Positions 29,187 through 42,600 of a stretch of DNA of 64,000 nt are shown here, piece after piece. Both the position numbers and the translations under genes were made by a program. The DNA is taken from positions 930,001 to 994,000 of the forward strand of contig NC_026744.1 of assembly GCF_000210295.1 (NCBI RefSeq), in the 5' to 3' direction. The number at the start of each line of letters is the position of its first letter. Position 1 is the first letter of the stretch. Source of the DNA: Trypanosoma brucei gambiense DAL972. Lineage: Eukaryota; Euglenozoa; Kinetoplastea; Trypanosomatida; Trypanosomatidae. A model generated the notes under the pieces. That model did not search any database, was not told the DNA's origin, and was given only the letters and a program-made list of their open reading frames with translations.

Positions 29187-29660
29187 ATGGCAGACGGTAA
29201 GGCAGAAAATGAGTTGATGGAAATTGAAGAAATCGCCGTTTCAGACGGAGGGGCCGCTCGCTTCGCACCAGTAGAAGTGAAGAGCGGTGAGGAAAAGTAC
29301 AACATCGTTTGGGAGGAAACTGGGAAGCTTCTGCGCTTCGATGAGGGTGAGAATGCGTGGAAGGAGCGTGGGCAGGGCATGGCAAAGATACTACAGAAGA
29401 AGGAAGACAGTGGGGTGTACATGTTCGTATTCCGCCGTGAAGGTGTTGGGAAGTTGGCGGCCCAGCACTACTTACTTCGTGGCATGACGATTAAGGTGCA
29501 TCCACAGAGCGAAAAGGCACTTCTGTGGACGGCGTTCAAGGACTACAGTGATGATGAGGAGGGCTTCCCCGAGAGGTTTGTGCTTCGGTTCGCCTCGAAA
29601 GAATTAGCTGATAGCGGGTTGAAGGCGTTCAACGATGCCCTTTCCAAAACCACCACATAG
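29187..29660 (+). CDS. RANBP1: Ran-binding protein 1 (RanBP1)
   Basis: 157 residues, ATG start. After an acidic N-terminus the whole remainder is a Ran-binding domain: FAPVEVKSGEEKYNIVWEE, then KLLRFDEGENAWKERGQG, the MFVFRREG and AAQHYLLRG strands, and a closing FVLRFASKELADSGLKAF helix. The WKERG signature and spacing match RanBP1 from other eukaryotes. RanBP1 works with RanGAP to promote GTP hydrolysis by Ran and so releases cargo-export complexes in the cytoplasm. The C-terminal nuclear export signal seen in animal RanBP1 is not obvious here, as the protein stops soon after the domain. Confidence 0.95.
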   Translation: MADGKAENELMEIEEIAVSDGGAARFAPVEVKSGEEKYNIVWEETGKLLRFDEGENAWKERGQGMAKILQKKEDSGVYMFVFRREGVGKLAAQHYLLRGMTIKVHPQSEKALLWTAFKDYSDDEEGFPERFVLRFASKELADSGLKAFNDALSKTTT

Positions 29661-29923
29661 ATTGCATCCCTCGTGTTTGTTGTTTCGCTTGGTTTTGAAT
29701 GTGATGTGCGTGTGTGCACTGTTGAAATCTCCCTTTTTTTATGTACGTCCACTTCCTCATTCTCATCTCTCCTCCTATTTGTAACGAGCTTCCTCGTTAC
29801 TTTCTTTTCTCTTAACTCTTCGTTTTCTCGTCGGAACTTCGGCATATGTGACGGTGGAATTATCCACGTCGCGTTGGTCTTGAGGGGCCGAAGGAAGGGG
29901 GAGGGAGTGGTTCATTGTGTCGT

Positions 29924-29928
<5 letters not shown>

Positions 29929-29956
<28 letters not shown>
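29929..29956. repeat. (TG)n microsatellite
   Basis: Fourteen TG units in the RanBP1 3' region. Confidence 0.95.
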
Positions 29957-30467
29957 GAGGGGGTGGGGAAGGGTGGGTGACGGTCAATGGCGATATCAAG
30001 AGGAGAAAGCAACGCACTTTGCAGCTGATGTTGTCGTTACGGTCACGGCAACCATTTGCGACTTCCCCCATCCCTCCCATGAATTTATCACTATACAGTG
30101 ACTCCTTGTTGGAGAAGAGGCTAAATAATGGTAGTCGGTGGGTGAGTGTGTGTGGACATGTGAAAATAGGTATGAGAGAAAAGGGAAAGAAGAGAGGTAA
30201 CCGCAAAAGGGGAGAGGAGGAGGAAAAACTCTAAGCAACGTAATAAACTGTGTAAGTGATGCGGTGGGGGTAACTACATACAACTGCTGACGGTTTGGTG
30301 CTACAGGTACATAAGTGTGCGTTCGTTGGGGGACACTCTTTCGCGTGTGTTTTGTATTGTTATTTTCAGTGACTACTTTGCTTCTGACGCATGATATTTT
30401 ATTTTTTCTTCGTTTATTCCGGTGGTTTTCTTTGTACTTACGCTCGGGACTGCCTCGCGCGCACCGC

Positions 30468-30469
30468 AG
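30468..30469 (+). promoter_or_regulatory. Candidate SL acceptor for the HECT gene
   Basis: CACCGCAG after a mixed pyrimidine tract gives a 149-nt 5' UTR. Confidence 0.45.
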
Positions 30470-30618
30470 GCAAATCACCAAGCCTGTGTCTGTAGAGTAC
30501 GGAACCCACGTCAGCTGCGAGAAAGCAGCAAAATAAGCAAAAAGAGGGATATCCCAGTTGAAGAGGGGATTAGAAAAGAGTTTAATAGCATTCCTTCTAA
30601 CTTCACCGGAGATTTACC

Positions 30619-33600
30619 ATGGATGGTCTCAGCACACAATACTTGCAGATGGCGAACGGCCCGCAGAGCCAGATGCATGATCCGGTATCTGTGGTGAATT
30701 TCGTAGACCAAATGCAACTTGCTTTTGAGAGAAGCACGGCCCCGCGTAAGAACTTCCTCCTTGACAGCACAACGCCTCGTGGTGATGCTATCATTACTGA
30801 AGTTTCTGCAATGAAGCCAGGGAACGGATGGGTCACACTGCAGGTAACCGAGGGAATTAGGCGTGGTGTGCACGAATGGGGTGTAACCATTGAAAACCAG
30901 GGCGAGACCACAGACGGAAGTGGGCTCATGCTTGGAATAGTTCCCAAAAGCTTCTCAAAGTATGATTCCTTCATTTCACAAGGTGGTGGCTGGTGTCTAA
31001 GCCGCGCCGGAAAGTTTTACGGCCATTGGAGGAGGCACGAGGCGAACGCAAGCGTTACTTTTGGTACAGGTGACCGTGTCATTTTTATTCTGGATTACGA
31101 AGCGGCACGCATGACGGTGCGGGTGGGCGATAAGTACGTTGTGGGTGAGATTAGCAACATTGCTCCCGAGGTGTTCCCGGCGGTATCCCTGCATTATCGG
31201 CACCAGTTTGTGCGGTTTGAGTACCGCAAGGTGCATGATCGGCAGTCAAAGAAACTGAATTGGATAGAGAGACTTGCATTCCCTCACGCAACGGTGTTCC
31301 TACCACTGACAAGGCAGCAATTAGAAGATGTACCACTAGGTTCATACGTTTTTAGTCCGCTATTCGCCGAGGGGCAGGGATGTGCGCCGCCGCGGAAAAG
31401 GCAGGGAGAGCATGGGCCAGCAACTTGCGAATCTCTTGACACTGAGGAAAGGGGAGCGAAGTTGCATTGCGATTACGAGGCTCACAGCGCTGCAAAGGCA
31501 CGGTTGACTGTTGTTCTTCGCGCCATACAAGCAGTGAGACGCTACTGTACGAACGGTGTTGTGGCGGCGCACACTTTTCTTGACCGAAACGTAACGGCAG
31601 AAATGCTGCGAAGTCAACGACACGCCTTAGCAACTCGCGGGTCCGATCGGCGCGGCGGAGGGGACGCCGCAGTGGACTGCGGGGCGTTAATACTTATCCA
31701 CATGTTTTCGCACTCCAGCATGACAGTCACTGGTGTTACTATGTTACCGGTGCTGCGTAGTTTGCAAGAGTACCTTCGTAGTGTTGACCTCTTTAGCCTC
31801 AGTGAAGCATCTGTTGGTTGCACTAACGCGGGGACGGTCGTTTCTCCAGACGTTGTGCGGATGGCAGCAGATAACGTAGCTGGGCTCATTGACCGCGCTC
31901 GTAGGAATGAGTGTGATAGCAGCAATGATACGGCTGTCAGTGGTATGGGTAGCACAGATGCTGGCATCAGTTTGGTTCCCGGTTTGACGGAACTCCTTGT
32001 ACTGGTGGCACTGCAGTGTGGTACGGTGTGTGAAGTACTCCGTGCCGTCAGGGTGCTGCTGCGCGCACCCACAAGTGATGTTTCACCCGAGATGCTCACT
32101 TGGTTGCGGTTGAATAAGGCAGCGCTCACACCGAAATGTTACCTACCTAAACTTCACGAAGCCTATGATGCTATTGAAGAGGATATGGAGCATGTTACGC
32201 CCTTCGCTCCTACCATAGAGGTTAAGGTTGTTTCAGTAGGTTATCATCGTGGAGCAATATACGTTCATACAGCTGACACCCTCCGTAGGTGGGGTGTTTT
32301 TGTTGGGGCATACACACCAACATCCACGACAACCGAACCTAGGAACTGCTGCCTCAACTGTACCAGCTCCAGTATCGCTTTTATGAAGGACGAAGGGGTC
32401 ATATTCCACACTGATCGTATGGCGGGCGCCGGCATTGCTGTGGTGGTGTATTCTTCATCACTTGAGATCCAGCAAACGGTGATGCTTGCCAGTGTGCCGC
32501 AGTGGCCTACGACGTCCAATTATGTGCGCATGTGCTCTGGGCCCGGCCACCACATATTGCTTGTGTACGACGTGCCGCACTCGGACACATCGTCAGCATT
32601 ACGAGGAACGGCAGCTCCGGTGCCATCGACAACCGCGGGAGCGTTGACGGACGACGCAAGCAAAGCTTCTGCTACTGGAATCGAGGTACAAGTACTCAAT
32701 GGCAAAAAGTTTCCGGAGGTAAAGTGGCGTACGAAACTTCAATTTCCACCATTCGACAACACAACAAGATCGTGTGTGACGTTGCGCAAAGGAAGCGTCA
32801 TTGACTTTGGCAACCCTGAGACGTGCCTTAACACCACAGGTGGTCACATAACTGTGGAAGTGTGGATAAAAATGCTTGATAAGAACGATGTTTCCGTGTT
32901 TTACCAGCATGGTGACCGCAGCACAAGTGGCGAAGTATTTCTCGAGACGGCACGGCTGGAGGGGGCGTGGCGGATTCGTGGTGGCTATCGTCACGACTAT
33001 CGTGGAATGTGTGTCGTTTCGGCGCCATTCAACCCGGCTTCCGAGTCCCGTTTCGTTCATGTGGCGTTGGTGTTCGACGGGAACTGGCGACTTCATTTTG
33101 ATGGTGAAGAAGTGTCGCGTACCAAACAGTGCCTCCAGGTGGCACTTGAAAACCCCCGGCAGCGATGGACAGCCGGCAATGACTGCGTTTGCCAGTTGGC
33201 GGGGCTGCGGGTATGGAAGGGGGGGCGGACATTTCGCGAGATTGCCCGTGATTCCTCCCGTGTCCTTGGTGGAGATGAGCCTGGTCTGGTGTGCCAATAC
33301 TTATTCAACGAGCACAACGGAAACGTCGTCTACAACCATGTGAGGGGCGAAGCGGCTGCGGGCCGTCACGCCATCGTCCGGGGGGCATTTTCTCGCACTG
33401 TGTGCAACGATCATCCACTTCTCGCTTCTGCACACAGCGAGCCGGCACTCGGGACCTCGACGGTGCGTGTCACAGCCCCAACGTACGACCTACCTAAACT
33501 AGAGCATGCTCATGTTTTCTATGACGGTGTACATCTTGGTATATTAGAACAGAAGGAGCGAGCATTTCATGGTTTTGCTGAGATGAAATGTCTCCACCAG

Positions 33601-36600
33601 GCAGTGTTTTTTGACATTGAAACTGGTCGCGGAGTGTATGGGAGTTTCATGCTTCGACATCGCTACAAGCTAGGTCTCCTCGGGTGCGATGAAAATGGCC
33701 GTTACTGGGAGTTATTTCAGGCAGGGGGGCAACCAAACGTTTCTTTGTTTGGTCAGCAGCAGCAGCAGCAGGCGCAGTTACCTGCAACCGTTTCAGCAGG
33801 TACACTCTCCGTCTCCCCGAGCGCAGTGCTGGAAGAGGACCACATCGCGTGGCACGACAACTTGGAATTTTTATCCTTCACTAGCTCAGTTAAGTCCGAA
33901 ACACCGGGCGATGCCCCGAAGGGATCCATTTATGGGGACATGGGTACCAGCTCACCAACCGACAATGACACCAATACCCAGCATATGAGCTTTGGTGCAT
34001 TGGCGATTTGGTTGTTGAACCTCCTTTCTTCGTTCTCGGAATCAAACGACACTGCGTCCACCAATTCCCTGTTTAGTCCACTACTTGACGATGTGAGTGT
34101 TCGTTGTGTGCAGGAGATACGGCAGTTGCTGCACGAACACTGTCGCCCAGTGAAGTCCATCAGCTCGAGGCGTTCCCTGAGTCTTAAGGACAGTACTTCC
34201 ACCATTGCCATTGGCACTGCCATGCGCATCCTTCTGCGCCTTGTGAGACGGGTGCGTGATTTCAGAATACATCCGGACACGATTGGACTTTCTGAAGCTG
34301 CTTCTGTCGGTGATCTCAGAGGTGTTTTTCGTGAACTTAATGCCATCCAGCGCAGGCGTAGTACCGATTGGTCTAAAGCTGGCGATTCCTTTTTGACTAC
34401 GCCAAGTCAGGCAGCAACGATGGCGAAGGCGGCATTGTCAGTACCGCCAAAAGACATATTCGACGGCATTTCACCAACTTATATACCACATGTTGGATTG
34501 GGCTTACTTGGCATTCTTCTTGACATCATAAATGAGTCGGGCTTAAGTTTACCCACAGAGTTGGGTAGCATAGCTTGCATCATCGTAAACGAAGGTGTAA
34601 CACTTTTCTTCCCCACTGCGGTGGTGCGTGCCAATCTGCTACGTGAAATACTCGGAAAGGAGGAAGACAGCATGACTCGGTCACCGGCTCTGAGTGTGCT
34701 TCTTCATGCTATTGTAAGGAGTTTTACTGATGTAACATCTGCGGCGCCCCTTCTTCAGATCACAGAACCCGACAACGGCATTCCGAGGCGAAATGATGGC
34801 ATCGAACCGAACCGAGGCAAAAATGATGATACCGCGGCAGCCTATGGAAAGCTCGCTGCAGTAAAGAGCACACTTTCAACGTTAGTTGTAGAATGTACGC
34901 AGCAGGTAATGCGCCAGGCTCCAAACAATCTGCGTCAGTCCCAACTTTCCCTTCTGTCGACAATGGCTGAGGCAATCGGGGTACTGCAGATGCTGCTTTT
35001 TAGTCACTGTGATGAGTTTGGGACAGTGGATGTACACGAAAAGATGAACAAAGGCATTGAAAATATGCATTCGCTCCACGGTGTCGTTGGACTTGGTGCG
35101 ACGGCAAGAGATTATTACACGGAACTTTTTGATAATGCGGGGCTAATTTTCGAAACATTTGCGCAACGACTTGAGGTGATGTCATTGGGAGAGGAAAAGG
35201 AGACATCCGGAAGAGTTTCTTTTGTTCTCGATGTGCTTGGTAACTCCTTCGTTGGAAGCCCACTTCACACAGCTATTACCGCCTTGCCCCTTATGTGCTC
35301 TCAGGAGGAATCTGGGTGGCTGCTTGGGAGACTCAACCACTTGTCGCTACGGTATCGCGCACTTCTTTGCTCACTTCGCGCAAGCGTGACAACGGGAACA
35401 ACACTTGGGTCACACCGTCCACTACATGTCCTCGACACCGCCCTGTCGTTGGCATCTTCGTGGGTTGCATCCTTCATGTCATTAGGACAAATATCGGCAC
35501 CAACAATACGAGAGGAAAGTGCTTCCCCGTCCCACTCAACTGTCTCGACACCGCCTCACGACAACGCGACTGATGCACCGTCTTGTGAATTATCCACCAC
35601 CCTGAAGGAAATCTGTGACCACCCTCTGCTTGCTGCTGGAATAAAAAAAGACGACGACAAAAATGATAAAAAAATGGATGTTCTAATGAAGCTTCAACAG
35701 CGGCAGGCCGAGTGGCAGTCCATTGCTCGACGGGATGTGGTGCTTGCGTCCAAGACGCCGGTGGAGATTGAAGAAGTGATATCAATGGCTGCAATCGCAG
35801 TTGTTCATCTTAGCAGTGCGAGAATAGAGGCTCTCACCATGAACGAATGTATCGAATTGCTTGCAAAGACATTGGTACGCCTGAAAGGACTAAGGAGTGG
35901 ATTACTGGATAAACGTTCCAAGAGTCCCGGTGACTTTTTAGCTGTCCAACAAAACGCGAAGGAGTGCTGTCATTTCCTGCTGCGTGTGGCAAGAGTATCG
36001 GACTCTACAGTGATTCAAATGCCATCCCTCTATCTCGCTCGGACGTACGCGGATCGAGCGCAGGGGGATCCTAAACGGCCTGGCAATGTGAACGTCGACA
36101 ATTGGAAACGGGCAGTCCTCATTATGCGGATGAAGCGGCTCTACCATCGTGCCCTTGTCTATGGCTGGTCATTGATTCAGATTCCCGCCGCAGTTGCACT
36201 TGTGGAACGTATCATTCTCTCCCCCGAAATAAAAGCATCAGACATGCGGGAAGCCTTCGAAGAGAGGGAAAGGGGGGCGCTCAGGCGCTTAAGTGGTCTT
36301 CAGCATATGTACCAGCTATTTCAGAATAATGCCCGCCTTGGTTGTAAGGTTGCATCACTTCTTTTCAATGGTCGCGTGGGTGGAGGCCGACATTTTGAGC
36401 TTGGCATATCCGCGTCGGGTGATTCCACGCGTTGTAGCTACCGACAAATGATGTATGACATTATTCGGCGACTTTGTGAGATCACACGGCCGATAACAAA
36501 TCACAAAGGCTTCCCCGAGGCAACCACTGATGGCTCTGCATCACCTGCGTCGTCTCCACGAGGAGTTGTCGAACCGTGTCGATCAGCTACGCTAAGCGAG

Positions 36601-39600
36601 GTACTCAACAGGCAGTGGCTTCCCAGTGATTTTTGTTTCTTCAGGGAGGTCCGCGTCGTGGAAGTAATGTTCCTTTCGTTCTGTAGCATATTCCAACCAA
36701 ATGCGTCTGAAACGTTGCGGCATGAACGGGCACTGGAGCTGTCGCACCGGGGAGCCGTTAAGGGGAATCGAACCCACCCGGTGGCTGGCATCGGTGGGAG
36801 CAACAACGGCACTACCTTTCCAAGCTCTACCACTGCTATGAGTGGTGGTCGTACGAGCGGGAGCGGTAGACCTCTTGCTGTTGTCGCGCCCGGGGGTGTG
36901 GGAGATGAAGGAAATGAACAGACGCTGCAGCGCACACCGAGCGAGTGGGCGTTGCTGGAATCTCTCAATGCCCTCAAGTCATTGGGACTACAGTGTGCTG
37001 CTGCGCTGGGTGATGAGAATGCGGCACCGAACGAGGTGCGTGGCTGTGTTAATTTTCTCGACCTCGTTTTTGAGGTGCTCGATGAGGAGTTACGTAAGTG
37101 CGCTAACTATGCATCACAGCCGTACCACCATAGTCAAGATCGCGTACTGGAGCACATCGGATTGCTATGTACTCTAATCAGCACGTTTGCCCGAGCGCTT
37201 CCGGCTGGCTTTATTTGCACTGAGGTTGTCTGTCCAAAAGCGGCGTTTCTGGCCTTCCGCCTTTGGTTGGTGGCTGATGTAATGGTATTAGCATCCGCAA
37301 TGAATGTGGGAGCTTGTCCACTGGCGGAGGTATGCGTTCACACCAGTATTTTGCTACTTCGTCACTGCTCGCCCGCTGCTGTCAACCCATTGTTTACCAA
37401 AGAGAGTATTATGAGTGTTGTGCGGAAGTTACTACCCGCTGTAACCGCGGATTGTGCAGCTGTAGGCTACTTTTTTTCCTTTGCAATACGTTGTGTCTCT
37501 GGGGACAGTAGTACGGGTGGCAGTGGTGCAAGCGGGAGTGCGCTCGGTAATTTCGGTGACATTGGGATAAGCTGTGTGGCTTCGCTACACGCACTTCTCT
37601 GCAGTCACCCATGGGATGAGACATTCTCCGCCATGCGTGGGCCTTTCTTGGCTGACCTCGCAGACTCGGCAAATGGCGGAGAGGCCATGCGTCCGAACGG
37701 CGTTCGTCTGCTCATGTGGATTTATCTCATCGGGGGGCCTCCGTCTGCTTCGTTAGGTCCTGGCAGGAAGGTTTTCATGTGTGTTGACGAAACGCTAGCA
37801 GCAACCGAGGAAGCTTACATCGTCGACTGCAACGCGAAGGCGGGCACAGCGACCGTCTTGCCAATACAGGTGGGCGCATTCACCGAGGAACATGAAGTTC
37901 CCCTCGACAACCTCATCAATGCGTCGCAGGATGAGGTTCTACTTCCCCGCTCTGAGGTGTTATTCCAGTTCCTACTTCCAGCCTTGGAACAGTGCTTCTC
38001 ACCGCGACTTCGGCCACATTCTTCGCCCCTCCCGTGGGCTGTGATCGCCAGCCTGCTGCGCATCACACTCGCCGTCTTGAAAAAGGATCCTTCTGCAAGT
38101 TATGTCCTGCTTGAGCGGGGGATCATCGCGCAAGTGGACGATTTCGCGTTCCGGACACCTGCCAAAACCCCGTTACCGTTGCGGTATCTTTACGAGATGT
38201 GGCCGTTGCTCCTTCCACAGACAATGAATTGTCAACAGCGGGCATTATTTGATGCTGTCACCTCTTCCTCGAAGGATAATGATGCAAAGGCTCTATCATC
38301 CGGCTATGTATATCCGGTACGTACACCATGCCACGATATCCAAGGTCCGCCTTCTGACCCTTCTGCGCACACAGCAAACTCGCTGTTTAGCGTAGCAGCT
38401 GCGGCTAGATACTCGGTACTTCCCCGTTTGGATGTTGAATGCAGCAACGCTGACGTGGATGATTACAACGGCAGTGGGAACATGGGGGGTAGTCCGGCCA
38501 ATATTAGTGGGAGCAGCGTCGGTTGCACTGGTTTACCTCCGCTGTTCTCCCGCCTACAGCAAGCACACTCCTCGCTCTGTCTTACACCCTCTGTTCTGTG
38601 CTTCAGTGGAGCCAGGGGCGATCCAGCCGGAACACTCATCATGAAGGGTGTCAGCAAGGATAGCTGCATCCCACCTTGGGCGGACGGTATAACCATTGAG
38701 GCGAGTGTCCTTCTGTATGACCGCCTTTTTCCCGAGCTGGGCGAAGCGTTCGTAATCCCAGCTTCCTGGGGCCGCCCACCAATTTCTTTCTCACTGTTTT
38801 CCTTGTACGAGAAGAAAGGAGACGGTCGAAGGTCGTTCCTACGAGTGGTGCTGGACGAGGCGCGGATCGATTGTATCATAGAAACGGCAGCAGTATCGGC
38901 AGTGGTAATATCTACGAAACTTCTTCAGGAGGATTGGGACCATTGGATTCATTTAGCAGTGGTCATCGATAGCAAAAGCATAACGTTGTACAAAGATGGT
39001 GCTGGGGTAGCGGCGGCCCTTCCCAAGCACCTGGGTATATACCTGGAAAATCTGTTTCGTGAAGGAAGCGTAGACCGGCTTGTTATAGGAAATATTAGTT
39101 CTGATGGAAAGGGAACTGGTCGGGGGGTCGTGTCAGTGGACGAAACCGACAGTGATGAAGCCAGTAGCAGTGGTGGTGGCAGGAGCTATGGCAAATCATC
39201 CAACGGGGTTGTTGTGGCTCTCGACAGTGTGCGGCTGTGGGGATGTGCGCGTTCTATGAAGACGCAGCGATCGGCCGCCGATTTCGTTGCGCGGGAACAG
39301 ACGCTCCCGGTTTACGGTGTAAACGATGGTTCCAACGTTACCTTTCGCTTTTCAGAGGCCACCGGAAACGAGACTTACGCTGAGAAGTGCGAGGGAGTGG
39401 GGGTGCTTAGCGGTAGTGTGCGCTGGGCCCCCTTCCCCGTTTTCTCCAGCAACGTTAACCTAGACAAGGTTCAGCGCACTGGCGTGGCCCCACCTACTGC
39501 CCTACCTCTTTTCATTCCACGGCGTGAGTTTGAAAGCTTCTTTGCCACGCTTGACCACTCACTAGCCCTCAGGCTGGGTGGGGAGTACATGCAGAGCATT

Positions 39601-42600
39601 TGTGCTCATCTCAGTCGGCAGTGTGTTGTTGCCGCCATTCAGCAAGCGATGTCGCCACAGTACCGTGTCGTTCACTTCGAACATTGTCGCACCAAAGGCT
39701 GCGGTGATGTTCCGGCTTCTGCCATTGTCGATCCGCGGAACATCATCGCAAGTACCGAGCTGATCAGCCATCTGATCAATTTGCTGCGATATAGTGACAC
39801 TGGTTACCTTGAAGAAAAGGCGGTATTGGCAGTTTCCCAGTTTGTGAAGGTGTATTTTAGCTCTATGACCTCAGAAAAGCGTCTCTTGAAGGGATTCCGA
39901 GAGGCCGCCGTTGCGATCACTAAGGCTCTGCACGATGAAACAGAACCTTTCTGTGTGGAATTGCCGACTGTTTCGTACGTGGCAACAGATGCTAATTTGG
40001 TGCCCATTGCTACTATTAACGGACCAGGAGGGGTAGTATCCTTCGATGCGAACAGTCGAGGTATCGAGCAGATGACCCTCTTGCGTGACCGTAAGCAGCG
40101 GGTACTCCTTGCAAAGTATCCCGACGCACAAAGTGGTTGGCCGGAGTTAGAGGTGCCTAGCGACAGCCTTTGGTTCTATGCGAAACCAAGCATCGGTACA
40201 CGGTCTGTTGCACCATCCTTCACAGTTTCAGCACGGTCGCTTAAACCGCAGGTTGCGTGCGCAATTTTTGCTGCACTTCGTGAAGTTCTCTCTTCGGATG
40301 CTCGATTCCATTGCGGTCTTGGTTCTTTCTTGAACGCACCATTCATATCACTCTTGACGGTGCGCACAGGGACGACGAAGTGCGCTGCCGTCCCCTCGTG
40401 CCGAATCTTTACCTCTGTGTTGGAGTTGTGGCGGGAATTCCCCCAATTCTCCCAACAAGACCAATGTCCATTGAAGATAACCCTAGCCAACCTCAACGCG
40501 CCGCTCATGTCGGTTCTACAGCGTGGCCATGCATCAGTTGCATCTTCGCCCATTGGTCGCCACAACGTGAGGGTTCAAAGTGTATTTGAGCTTTTGGTGG
40601 CCGCAATTCGGACCGAAGCAGCATGGGATATTTTGACTCATAACCAGCGGACGCAAATCCGGTGGAGGCGCCTTTGCTCGCTGTGGGAACGTTCCATTGG
40701 CTTGTGTGCGCCAGCCATAACCATCGGAGTTAATTCCTCCGCCCTGCCTGCTTCCGCCACTACAGCTTTGGGCAATTCCAATCGAAACCACAAAGTTAGC
40801 AACGTTAATGCTGGAGAGCGCGGTTTGTCGTCGTCGGAGCATAAGCATGGTTATGTACATCTGGTTTTGTTGCCTTTTTCTGGTTCCACGCTGCAGCATC
40901 AACCCAAGGCATCGATATTCCAGCGAGGCAGTGGCGTTTGGAATGCCTTCTGCGACCGGGGTTTCCTCTCGGCACGTAGTAACGTGGGTTTCAAACATGG
41001 TCGGTTTTACTTCGAGGTCCGCATTCCTGCTAACGGCGATCCCATATCAGTGGGTGCTGTCACCGAGCGGGCGCAGCAGAACTCGTTTCTCTCACCGCGG
41101 GGGCTTGGCCACGACGGCGATTCTTGGGGTTTTGAAAGTGCGCAAATGTGTCGTTTCTATCATGGCTTTCGCCATGAGTTTACCATGCGTACAAAGTGGA
41201 AGGGGCTTGATGTCATAGGCATCATGCTAGACCTTGAGACGGACACACTCGCCTGCCTGCACGAGGAACGTCAAGTTAGTGTGTTCGACAATTTCAGAGC
41301 ATCCTTAGGTGCAGGGGTGCCTCTATCGTTTTTCCCAGCCGTTTCATTTGGAGCGGGAGGCGTAGATGTAAACTTCGGTGCGGCGCCCTTCGTCTACCGC
41401 GTTCCAGCTGGATTCGTACCAGTTGACCCATCAAATTACATGGCTTCACCAACGTCAACGCCGTGGATGCTTATTTCGGCGATTGACGTAAGCGAGTGCC
41501 TTGCGAGGAGTGGGAAGAAGGGCACCGGGACGGACGCTAGTGATGGTGTCGCCGTTGCCATTAGTTCCTCGAAGGAAACCCGGCAGCTCCCACCCTTTCT
41601 AGCAAGAGCTAATGCCTCTGCTGCAACTTATTATGAAGGTCGAAGTGGACCACTGTGTGTGAACCTTCTTCCTTGTGGTCCCAAAAACAAAATGACATCT
41701 GTACAGGGAAGTGAGGTACGTGCTGAAGAGGACCCACGGTTCTTTCGGGGTAGCGTTTGTGTCCGCTCTGGACGCTGGTACTATGAGGTTGGCCTCCGTG
41801 GCGACGCATTAATAAGTGTCGGTTGGGCAACGTCTACCACTGCAACTGATTGGTCGCGATCAAGGGGGTTGGGCGACGATGCTGAATCATGGGTGCTCGA
41901 AGGAAACCGAGCGACGGCAAGGCACAACAAGCACACGCGAAGTGTTGGCGGCCAGTTGTGGAAACATGGCGATATCGTTGGATGCTTGTTGGACTGCGAA
42001 GCCGGTACGATTGCGTACACACTGAATGGCGTCCCACTACAGGAAGCGCAAAACACTGATGGTGAAGGTATTCTCTTTCGCTCAGTGAATCATGCAAACG
42101 GCCTAATGCCGGTCATTGGTGTTGACCCTAAAAATACCGCGGTCGTCTGCTTCTGCGAGGAAGAACTATCGCACCTTCCGAAAAGGTGTCGGGCACTTGG
42201 CACAACGAGCCCCCTAAGAAAGGCAGTGGAAAATCACTTTTGTGGAGTAGATACAAGTGGGGTGGCGGAAAGGGGCGTCAGTGGTGTTTGTAGTACCCAA
42301 TTCTCTCCCTCGCTGGCGCGACGTCTGCTACTGACCCTTTCGTCTTTGACGGAACTAAACTTTCACAATGGCGCAGCTTATTGCTTGGAAGATACCCTCA
42401 CGAAGACTGACAAAGCCGTACTATGTGATAAGTTTCTGGGTCACAAAAACGCCATGCAGCTCCTTGTCACGTTACAAAACCTCACGAGCTTGGCCGAAGC
42501 GGTGATCCCGTATGCAGGCGTCCCGAGCATTCCTATGGAATGCGATGTGCTTCTGTCTGGTCCCATCCGTAGGGCGTTGGATCACCTTCATGACTACATG

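Larger units (their letters stand above)
29661..30618. other. Spacer before the giant HECT gene
   Basis: No gene seen. Contains a 28-base TG run at 29929-29956. The pyrimidine-rich stretch 30385-30440 and CACCGCAG ending at 30469 precede the HECT gene. Confidence 0.7.

Noticed and set aside
36755..36790. tRNA B-box-like GGTTCGATTCCCC on the minus strand inside the HECT gene
   Set aside because: No A box, anticodon arm or pairing acceptor stem at the right distance, and it lies within conserved coding sequence.
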